From assembly GCA_963819905.1 (NCBI GenBank), contig CAWFXP010000010.1, forward strand, positions 310,001-374,000: a DNA stretch of 64,000 nt, in the 5' to 3' direction. The notes beneath the pieces are model-generated. The model was not told the origin of the DNA. It was given only the letters and a program-made list of their open reading frames with translations, and searched no databases. How positions within the stretch are numbered: position 1 is the first letter of the stretch; every line of letters begins with the position of its first letter. The position numbers were made by a program, and so were the translations under genes. The DNA comes from CAWCQC01 sp963819905. Its GTDB lineage: Bacteria > Actinomycetota > Thermoleophilia > Gaiellales > Gaiellaceae. Below, piece after piece: positions 58,166 through 64,000 of this stretch.

Positions 58166-58771
58166 ATGGGCACCCCGCAGTGGACGGCGTACGACGACGG
58201 CTACCTCCAGGCCTACCAGTGGGCTGGGGCGCTCGCCGGAGGCGCGGCGCTGCCTGCCGCGGACTCGCCGGTTCCGCTCGGCCCCGGTGAGACCTCGCAC
58301 CTCCGTCTCGCGCCGGTCACCGTCGTCGGTTACTTCGGCGAGAACAAGGAGTACCGCAAGTCGTTCCTCCTCGTCGGCGGGCCCGTCGGCCTGGCGCTGA
58401 CCGGGGCAGCGAGCCTCGCGCACAACGCCTCGAAGAAGGCCGAGGCCGAGCGCGCCGCGGTCCCGCACTGGCACACCCTCGGGAGTGCCGACCTCGCGCT
58501 CACGAACCAGCGGCTCGCGCTGGCGGGCGGCGGCAAGGTCGAGTCGCTCTGGTACGCGGAGACCGGACCGCTGCAACTGACCAGCGGCTCGGGCGGCGTA
58601 CCTGCCGTCGGCCTGCAGCCCTCGGGGATGCCGCCGCTGCGGCTCGAGTCGCCGTTTGCACCGCTCCTCTACGTCTTCGGCCACTACCTCGTCGACGGTC
58701 AGGCGCCGGGAGTCCCGCTGCCGGAGGGGCTCCTCGAGCGTGCCCAAGCGCAGGGCAGGCTCGGCACCTAA
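58166..58771 (+). CDS. Hypothetical protein, 201 residues
   Basis: Not recognised. A central segment SFLLVGGPVGLALTGAASLAHNASKKAEAERAA contains one hydrophobic stretch followed by a charged helix. After it, LGSADLALTNQRLAL and VESLWYAETGPLQL resemble PH-like/short-barrel membrane-associated domains in which a default value is compared with a stored one. ATG 58166 is eight bases after TAGCGT (58152-58157); ATG 58160 is an alternative. Divergent from ppk2. Confidence 0.65.
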   Translation: MGTPQWTAYDDGYLQAYQWAGALAGGAALPAADSPVPLGPGETSHLRLAPVTVVGYFGENKEYRKSFLLVGGPVGLALTGAASLAHNASKKAEAERAAVPHWHTLGSADLALTNQRLALAGGGKVESLWYAETGPLQLTSGSGGVPAVGLQPSGMPPLRLESPFAPLLYVFGHYLVDGQAPGVPLPEGLLERAQAQGRLGT

Positions 58772-58852
58772 CGCCGAGAGCGCAGCTCCTCCCCGGAAGG
58801 CACCCTGGTACGTTTGCCGACCCACCGAACCCCTGACAAGGAGTCAGCGCCG

Positions 58853-59869
58853 ATGTCCTCTCCCGAGGTCACGCCTGAACGGATCTTCCAGATCATCAAC
58901 GCCTTCCAGTCCTCGCGCGCTCTGAAGGGGGCACTCGACCTCGGCCTGTTTACCGCTCTCGGCAACGGCAGCGCCACCGCCGAGACTCTGGCGGACCGCA
59001 TCGGCGCGTCGGAGAAGGGCACGCGGGTGCTGTGCGACTTCCTCGTCATCGCCGGCCTCCTCGAGAAGGACGGCAGCGAGTACCGGTCGAGTCAGGACGC
59101 GGCCTTCTTCCTGGACGCAAGCTCGCCGGCGTACTTCGGGACGGTTGGGCAGTTCATGCTGGACGACAGTCTGGTCGCCTGCTTCGCGGACGTGGCGGCC
59201 CTCGCTCGCAAGGGCGGCACCCTGCTCGACGGCCAGGGCACGGTGGAGCCGGACAATCCGATGTGGGTCGATTTCGCCCGGAGCATGGTGCCGCTGATGA
59301 TGCCGTCCGCGGAGTTCATCGCAGGGCTCGTCATCCGGGAGTACCCCGAGAACGAGCCTCTCCGGGTGCTCGACATCGCCGCGGGGCACGGCATGTTCGG
59401 CATCAGCATCGCCGCCAGGCATCCGAGTGCCGAGATCGTGGCGCTCGACTGGCCCGCGGTGCTGGACGTGGCGCTCGAGAACGCGGATCGGTTCGGGGTG
59501 TCGGACCGCTTCACCGCGATGCCGGGCAACGCGTTCGACCAGGCTTTCGGCACGGGGTACGACGTGGTGCTGTTGACGAACTTCTTGCATCACTTCGACC
59601 GAGCCACCTGCACCGACCTGCTCCGTAAGGTGCACGCCGCTCTGGACGACGGCGGACGCGCGGTCGCGCTCGAGTTCGTCCCGAACGACGACCGGGTGTC
59701 GCCGCCGGACCAGGCCTTCTTCGCGATGATCATGCTGGCGACGACGGCCGCGGGTGACGCGTACACGTTCGCCGAACTGGAGGCCATGGCGGCTGATGCG
59801 GGCTTCCAGAGCAGCGAGCTTCAGCGGCTGGACATGGCGCCGCAGTCCGTGGTCGTATCGACCAAGTAG
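58853..59869 (+). CDS. O-methyltransferase-like SAM enzyme with N-terminal winged helix
   Basis: 338 residues. The N-terminal dimerisation/winged-helix region (ALDLGLFTALGNG, LADRIGASEKGTRVLCDFLVIAGLL) is typical of plant-type O-methyltransferase family 2 (Methyltransf_2). The core has VLDIAAGHGMFGISIA, IVALDWPAVLDVA and VLLTNFLHHFDRATC, with the His near HHFD in the active site region. The substrate is likely a small phenol or polyketide-like hydroxyl. AAGGAG nine bases before ATG 58853 sets the start. Confidence 0.86.
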   Translation: MSSPEVTPERIFQIINAFQSSRALKGALDLGLFTALGNGSATAETLADRIGASEKGTRVLCDFLVIAGLLEKDGSEYRSSQDAAFFLDASSPAYFGTVGQFMLDDSLVACFADVAALARKGGTLLDGQGTVEPDNPMWVDFARSMVPLMMPSAEFIAGLVIREYPENEPLRVLDIAAGHGMFGISIAARHPSAEIVALDWPAVLDVALENADRFGVSDRFTAMPGNAFDQAFGTGYDVVLLTNFLHHFDRATCTDLLRKVHAALDDGGRAVALEFVPNDDRVSPPDQAFFAMIMLATTAAGDAYTFAELEAMAADAGFQSSELQRLDMAPQSVVVSTK

Positions 59870-59916
59870 CCGGATGGCCCAGACCTTGAGATCGCGGTCG
59901 TAGGACTGCAAAATAT

Positions 59917-60477
59917 ATGACTACTATGAGTCAGCGCACAAGGGTGCAAACAATTCGTTTTGACGCCACGCTGTACACGATCGGCAAATGGACTATCTTG
60001 CGCTTGCCTGAGAAAGCGAGCGGGAAACTGCCGTCGCGCGGGCAGGTGGCCGTACACGGAACGATCAATGGCCATGGGTTCCAGACCGTGTTGGAACCAG
60101 ACGGCGATTCTGGCCACTGGATGAGGATTGATGGAAAGCTGCAACAAACCGTTGCTCTAAGCGCGGGTGACACCGCCACGCTCGAGATTGAGCCACTCAA
60201 GGACTGGCCGGAGCCGAACGTGCCACAGGATCTTGAGACAGCTCTGGTAGCTGCCCCTCAGAAGATCAAAGACCTCTGGAAGGATATTACGCCAATGGCG
60301 CGCTGGGAATGGGTTCGCTGGGTCAATGCAACCCAAAACCCTGATACGCGCAAACGACGAGTCGAAGTAAGCATCTCGAAAATGAAGAGCGGGAAGCGAC
60401 GGCCATGCTGTTTCAACCTTGCCGCATGCACCGACCCGAACCTGTCAAAAAACGGCAGGCTTATTGAACCAGCGTGA
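59917..60477 (+). CDS. YdeI/OmpD-associated and DUF1905 domain protein
   Basis: 186 residues. The N-terminal half (FDATLYTIGKWTILRLP, VAVHGTINGHGFQTVLEPDG) is a DUF1905-like barrel; the C-terminal half (LWKDITPMARWEWVRWVNATQNPDTRKRRVE) is the YdeI/OmpD-associated helical motif. Function unknown. Base and codon use are clearly AT-richer than the flanks (CAA, AAA, ATT, TTG codons), and the start region reads AAATATATG, so recent acquisition is likely. ATG 59917 or 59926. Confidence 0.82.
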   Translation: MTTMSQRTRVQTIRFDATLYTIGKWTILRLPEKASGKLPSRGQVAVHGTINGHGFQTVLEPDGDSGHWMRIDGKLQQTVALSAGDTATLEIEPLKDWPEPNVPQDLETALVAAPQKIKDLWKDITPMARWEWVRWVNATQNPDTRKRRVEVSISKMKSGKRRPCCFNLAACTDPNLSKNGRLIEPA

Positions 60478-60541
60478 TCTGTCGTGTTCGACGTCGATCC
60501 GCATTAGCGCCGCACGTCGCAACGAACCTGCGAGCGCAACG

Positions 60542-61603
60542 ATGAACGGAGAGTCGCTGTGGCCGCGGCTCGCGGGGCTGTCGCTCATCATCGACGCGTG
60601 CGAGTACGATCGGCTGCACGCCGTCCTCGCCTACGAGTTCGAGCGCATCACGACGCACGTGCGGCTCGTCGGCGCCGGCGCCGACGGGCTGGGCGAAGAC
60701 GTCTCGGTGTTCCGCGAGGACGGCACCGCGCTGCACGAGACGCGGCCCTCGCTGCCGGTCGAGGGCGAGTGGACGCTGGCCGGATTCTGCGACCATCTCG
60801 CCACGCTCGAGCTGTGGCCGGAGCCGCCGGAGTGGGACGTGGCGCTGCGCTTCCGCAACTGGGCGTTCGAGTCGGCGGCGCTCGACCTCGCGCTGCGGCA
60901 GGCCGGCCGCTCGCTGCACGACGTGCTAGAGCTGGAGCCGCAGCCGGTGCGCTTCGTCAACTCGCTTAGCCTCGGCAAGAAGCCTTCGCTCGAGCCGGTG
61001 CGCCGCCGGCTCGCCCGCTCCCCCGGTGTGCGCTTCAAGCTCGACGCGGAGACGACCTGGGCGCCGGCGCTCGTCGACGAGATCGCGGCGACCGGCGCGG
61101 TCGACACGATCGACTTCAAGGGCCAGTACGGCTTCGAGGTCAAGGATCCCGAGGCGCTCGGTGTCCTGTACGACCACGTGCTCGCCGCGTTCCCGGACGC
61201 CTACCTGGAGGACCCGCACGACCTGCCCGAGATCACGCAGCGGCTCGGCGATCATCTCGAGCGCGTGTCGTACGATTCGCCGATCCACAGCGCCGAGGAC
61301 ATCGGCGCGACGCCGCTGGCCGCGCGCGTGGTGAACGTCAAGCCGTCGCGGATCGGTAGCCTGCGCTCGTTGTTCGAGGTCTACGCGCGCTGCGCGCGGG
61401 AGCGGCGGCCGACGTACGGCGGTGGCATGGGCGAGCTGGGCGTGGGCCGCGGTCAGATCGAGCTGCTCGCCGCGCTGTTCCACGCCGACGCGCCCAACGA
61501 CGTGGCGCCGAGCGCCTACAACGAGGACGACCCGCGAGGCGGCCTGCCGGCCAGCCCGCTGACGCCGCGCCCCGAGGCCACCGGCTTCCGCTGGGCAGCG
61601 TAA
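60542..61603 (+). CDS. Enolase-superfamily protein (mandelate racemase/muconate cycloisomerase-like)
   Basis: 353 residues. VRFKLDAETTWAP gives Lys and the first Asp, AYLEDPHDLP the Glu ligand, VSYDSPIH the third acidic ligand, and ARVVNVKPSRIGSL the second-side Lys, in the order expected of the barrel. The capping domain is shortened and divergent (LRLVGAGADGLGEDV). A dipeptide epimerase or sugar dehydratase activity is possible. The start is ATG 60542; no Shine-Dalgarno or -10 is obvious. It is followed by the tRNA fragment. Confidence 0.75.
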   Translation: MNGESLWPRLAGLSLIIDACEYDRLHAVLAYEFERITTHVRLVGAGADGLGEDVSVFREDGTALHETRPSLPVEGEWTLAGFCDHLATLELWPEPPEWDVALRFRNWAFESAALDLALRQAGRSLHDVLELEPQPVRFVNSLSLGKKPSLEPVRRRLARSPGVRFKLDAETTWAPALVDEIAATGAVDTIDFKGQYGFEVKDPEALGVLYDHVLAAFPDAYLEDPHDLPEITQRLGDHLERVSYDSPIHSAEDIGATPLAARVVNVKPSRIGSLRSLFEVYARCARERRPTYGGGMGELGVGRGQIELLAALFHADAPNDVAPSAYNEDDPRGGLPASPLTPRPEATGFRWAA

Positions 61604-61679
61604 ACGCGCACCACCACGTGCGTGGGGCGCGTGGGCGGCTCGGAGCGAGAGGAACTCGCGCAGAGCCTCGGCGTGGTAA

Positions 61680-61704
61680 GAAGGGCCTGGTTTGCAGGCC
61701 CTTC
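61680..61704 (-). terminator. Hairpin terminator following the tRNA fragment
   Basis: In the minus strand GAAGGGCCTG, loop CAAAC, CAGGCCCTTC, then TTACC. A perfect 10-bp stem six bases after the tRNA 3' end; a normal tRNA gene terminator retained beside the truncated gene. Confidence 0.75.
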
Positions 61705-61709
61705 CCGAG

Positions 61710-61744
61710 TGGAGCTAGGGGACTCGAACCCCCGACCTCCTGGC
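61710..61744 (-). pseudogene. 3' fragment of a tRNA gene (likely integration site)
   Basis: The minus strand reads AGGTC (variable loop), then GGGGG-TTCGAGT-CCCCT (T arm with the conserved TTCGA), then AGCTCCA (3' acceptor strand). No 5' acceptor half TGGAGCT, D arm or anticodon arm is present within 100 bases upstream, so this is not a whole tRNA. A tRNA 3' end with its native terminator but no 5' half is the usual scar (attL/attR) of an integrative element. No CCA is encoded. Confidence 0.8.
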
Positions 61745-61931
61745 GCGGTCCGGGCTCCCGTACGGCGACAGAAGGCATGGAAACCGCCTGGTTGAGACGA
61801 GGTTCAGAGAGGAACTTGCCAACGCGCTCGAACGGCGTGACTCAACCGCCACGGCAAGACTGGCGTGGCCGACGTTGCTTCGCAGGCGCAAGTACCATCC
61901 TGCCTCTCTTACTCCAGGACGGAGGATCATC

Positions 61932-62642
61932 ATGGAAGCTGGCTCGGGATCGGGATCTGTCGTTCTCGTCCACGGCGGTTTCGTGGACGGCTCCGGCTGG
62001 CAAGGTGTCTACGACCAGTTGAAGAAGGACGGCCACAGCGTCGCCGTCGTGCAGAATCCGACGCTCTCGCTCGCCGACGACGTTGACGTGACCAAACGGG
62101 CCATCGACGCGCAGAGCGCACCGGTCACCCTCGTCGGCCATTCCTATGGCGGGGTGGTGATCACCGAGGCGGGTACGCATCCCAAAGTTGCGGCACTCGT
62201 CTACATTGCCGCTTTCGCGCCGGACAAGGGCGAGTCGGTAAACACTCTGATTGCCGATCCGCCGCCCGGTGCGCCCGTGCCGCCGATTCTGCCGCCGCAG
62301 GACGGGTTTCTGTTCCTCGACCGCGAAAAGTTCCATTCTTCATTCGCAGGCGACGTGAGCGCCGAACAGGCCGCGTTCATGGCCGACTCGCAGGTCCCGT
62401 GGGGCGTTGATGCCCTGGGCGGCACGGTCAGCGAGCCTGCCTGGCGGAGCAAGCCAAGCTGGTACCTCGTCGCGACCGAAGACCGGATGATCCCCCCACC
62501 GGCCCAGCGCCAGATGTCTGCGCGGGCGGGTTCGACCGTTGTCGAGGTCGCGGGCAGCCACGCGATTTACGTCTCGCAGCCTGCAGCCGTGGCCGACCTC
62601 ATCAAGAAGGCCGCCTCCGAAGCAAGCTCGGCCGCACGCTAA
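61932..62642 (+). CDS. Alpha/beta hydrolase (esterase-like)
   Basis: 236 residues. Oxyanion-hole HGG in VVLVHGGFVDGSGW, nucleophile Ser in TLVGHSYGGVVITEAG, Asp in VATEDRMIPP and His in AGSHAIYVSQP. The layout is that of the hydroxynitrile lyase/salicylic-acid-binding esterase group. GGAGG six bases before ATG 61932 sets the start. It lies just inside the putative integrated segment and ends 84 bp before the convergent DUF5996-like gene. Confidence 0.9.
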   Translation: MEAGSGSGSVVLVHGGFVDGSGWQGVYDQLKKDGHSVAVVQNPTLSLADDVDVTKRAIDAQSAPVTLVGHSYGGVVITEAGTHPKVAALVYIAAFAPDKGESVNTLIADPPPGAPVPPILPPQDGFLFLDREKFHSSFAGDVSAEQAAFMADSQVPWGVDALGGTVSEPAWRSKPSWYLVATEDRMIPPPAQRQMSARAGSTVVEVAGSHAIYVSQPAAVADLIKKAASEASSAAR

Positions 62643-62726
62643 ACGAAAGAGGATTCTTCGCGAGCCGCCCGCTTCTCTTCAGCATCGACGACGACCGCAC
62701 CGCGCTTGCAAACCGGCCTGTGCACG

Positions 62727-63693
62727 TTACGGCCTAGCGCCCGGACGGCCGAAGTCAGCGGCAGCGGTGGCTTGGAGTTCCCGAAGTTGGCTGGGAGTAG
62801 GGCACCATTTCGAGTCGAAGCTGGTCGTGTCCCAGCCGGCGAGGCGGGCGCCGGCCTCGTAGGCGCTCTGGCAGAAGGCGAGCAGCGTCGTTCTTGGATC
62901 GGTTGCCGTCCGGACGGCTTCGTACGGAAGGATTGCCAGGGAGCTGGAAGAGCCGGAGGGGATCCACGAACCGAGCGCGAGCGGTTGGTCTCGCAGTTCT
63001 GGGGGCTCCGGCGCCGTGTAGGAGTAGTAGGCGGCGTCGGGGACATTGTCGTCGCCGGGCCAGAATCCGAACGAGATGACCTCGTGCGAGTACGCCTCCT
63101 GGGTGACGGGATCGGCGTCGAGCGGTCCGCCCGGTCGGCCCGAGAAGCGGGTGACGGCGAGATCCAAGCCGTGCCAGAAGAGGTGCACCGGACTCGTCTT
63201 GCCGTTGAACCAGCCGCTGAACTCCTCGAACACAGAGTCGGACCAATCGAGGATGCGGCCGAAGCGCTGGACGAATTCGCGGTCCCAGGACTGGTGCTCG
63301 AGGTCCTGCGCAAACGGCGTGGTCATCGGGACACGGTACGGCTGCTCCTTGATCTCGACGTCGACGCCGAGTTCGCCGAGCCCGGCGTGGAGTTGGGTGT
63401 CGAAATCCGCGACCGGCAATCCGTCGCCGAGCGGGAACGATCTTCTGCGACCGTCAGCGGTCACGGACGACCAGGGCGTGATCGAGGAAGTCGATCGTGA
63501 TCTCGAAGGTCGTGTCGCGATGATGCAGGCGCCGGGTCGTGAGACCGCGAACGTCGACGTACAAGGGGACGTTCCACCAGTGGTTGCGCGGCGGCGTGGT
63601 CGCGAGCCGGATCTTTCCGACGATCTGGCTGTACAGATGCAGCGTGTCCTTCGTCGCGCGCCAGTCGCTCAGGTGCAGCTCGGGCAGCGTCAT
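62727..63693 (-). pseudogene. DUF5996-like gene with a one-base frameshift
   Basis: The N-terminal part, ATG 63693 to TGA at 63454, includes TLHLYSQIVGKIRLATTPPR and NHWWNVPLYVDVRGLTT. The C-terminal part continues in another frame from TADGRRRSFPLGDG, through PVHLFWHGLDLAVTRFSG to SFGFWPGDDNVPDAAYYSY. Dropping one base after GTCGTCCGT (near 63461) joins them as LVVRTADG, close to the family pattern. The whole would be about 321 residues, the usual length. A sequencing error or recent mutation is likely. ATG 63693 overlaps the UBP gene stop. Function unknown. Confidence 0.8.
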
Positions 63694-63968
63694 GGTGGAC
63701 CGAGCACGAACGCGAGATTGTCGACGTAGCACCAACTCCAGTCCTCGCCCGGCTCCGCGGAGCGGATGATCGGGTGGCCGGACTCGCCGGCGTGGCGTGT
63801 TGCGTGCCGGTTCGGCGAGGAGTCGCAGCAGCCGATCTTGCCGCAGGCCATGCACATGCGCAGGTGCACCCACGTTCCCCCCATCGCTAGGCAATCGGCG
63901 CATCCGGCAATCTCGTCGGGCAGTTCCGTCACCTTGATGGTGTCGGTGTGCGTGCAGACCGCGCTCAT
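63690..63968 (-). CDS. UBP-type zinc-finger protein, 92 residues
   Basis: Cys and His ligands in VCTHTDTI, GCADCLAMGG, MCMACGKIGCCDSSPNRHATRHAGESGHPII match the ZnF-UBP (ubiquitin-protease-type) fold, ending WCYVDNLAFVLG. In eukaryotes this domain binds ubiquitin C-termini; bacterial members are often linked to FAD oxidoreductases of unknown role. ATG 63968 overlaps the end of an upstream gene by four bases, so it belongs to a longer operon. Confidence 0.9.
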   Translation of the reverse strand: MSAVCTHTDTIKVTELPDEIAGCADCLAMGGTWVHLRMCMACGKIGCCDSSPNRHATRHAGESGHPIIRSAEPGEDWSWCYVDNLAFVLGPP

Positions 63969-64000
63969 CGGGCCAATGCCTCGATCAACGTCGCGGCGTC
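63965..64000 (-). CDS. C-terminal end of an unidentified gene
   Basis: The frame entering from the right edge ends DAATLIEALAR and stops at TGA 63967-63965, overlapping the UBP start (ATGA). Eleven residues are not enough to assign a family. In related operons this position is often an FAD-dependent oxidoreductase, which would be worth checking. Confidence 0.5.
   Translation of the reverse strand, partial: DAATLIEALAR

Noticed and set aside
61338..61778. Minus-strand open frame with RQEVGGSSPLAP
   Set aside because: This is the usual translation of a tRNA T arm and acceptor, not a protein.
1..64000. CRISPR array, prophage genes or rRNA operon
   Set aside because: No regularly spaced repeats, cas, phage structural or rRNA sequences were found on reading both strands.

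Overview
The window is high-GC bacterial DNA and looks like a chromosome segment of an actinobacterium, most likely a deep-branching class such as Thermoleophilia (Gaiellales/Solirubrobacterales). This is an inference from the GC-rich codon use, the murI-rph order, the F420/FDOR-type and LLM-type oxidoreductases, the many GTG starts, and above all the start-site architecture. At about 25 genes a TAnnnT-like -10 hexamer lies 6-9 nt upstream of an ATG, GTG or TTG with no Shine-Dalgarno between, so leaderless transcription appears to be the rule. No 16S rRNA or other taxonomic marker is present to settle the assignment.

Layout. 0-4 kb: murI and the start of rph on the minus strand, divergent from a folate (pABA) cluster, pabB-pabC, and a class I amidotransferase. 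4-13.5 kb: metabolic genes (GST, gamma-glutamyltransferase, GNAT plus HAD phosphatase, nitrilase, EamA exporter, FabL-type reductase), then an MFS exporter-MarR pair with a palindromic operator at the exporter start, then a YhhQ-type transporter. 13.5-21 kb: small hypothetical proteins, a UbiE-UbiA-like-serine hydrolase operon, a membrane coiled-coil protein, xseA-xseB and a ferritin. 21-27.4 kb: an MFS exporter, and a tightly overlapping minus-strand operon LOG-GT4-flippase-glycerate kinase followed by a PEP mutase/isocitrate lyase-family gene.

28.6-34.8 kb is a regulatory block of visibly lower GC: two stand-alone LuxR-type HTH proteins, a large MalT-like (LAL) regulator, a membrane HD-GYP protein and a 28-residue peptide gene with an unusually complete promoter and ribosome binding site. 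It ends at a group 1/2 sigma-70 factor. 35-42 kb: topoisomerase III, plsC, a 5'-3' exonuclease, a lutABC-like lactate-oxidation operon and a methyltransferase. 42-45 kb: glnB-amtB behind an intrinsic terminator that looks like an attenuator, then a phytanoyl-CoA dioxygenase-like gene.

45-50 kb is an amino-acid/enamine cluster: cupin, a frameshifted threonine dehydratase, an LLM flavoprotein, a D-threonine aldolase/D-serine dehydratase-like enzyme, RidA and a 3-hydroxyisobutyrate dehydrogenase family member. 50-59 kb: a two-gene ABC exporter, a large lipoprotein, an FDOR, a 400-bp structured gap with an inverted-repeat-bounded element, a cytochrome b/molybdopterin fusion, a PPi-type phosphofructokinase, an MFS transporter, PPK2 and a methyltransferase. 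59.9-64 kb looks accessory: an AT-richer YdeI-like gene, an enolase-superfamily gene, a 3' fragment of a tRNA gene with its terminator (a typical integration scar), an alpha/beta hydrolase, a frameshifted DUF5996-like gene, and a UBP zinc-finger gene.
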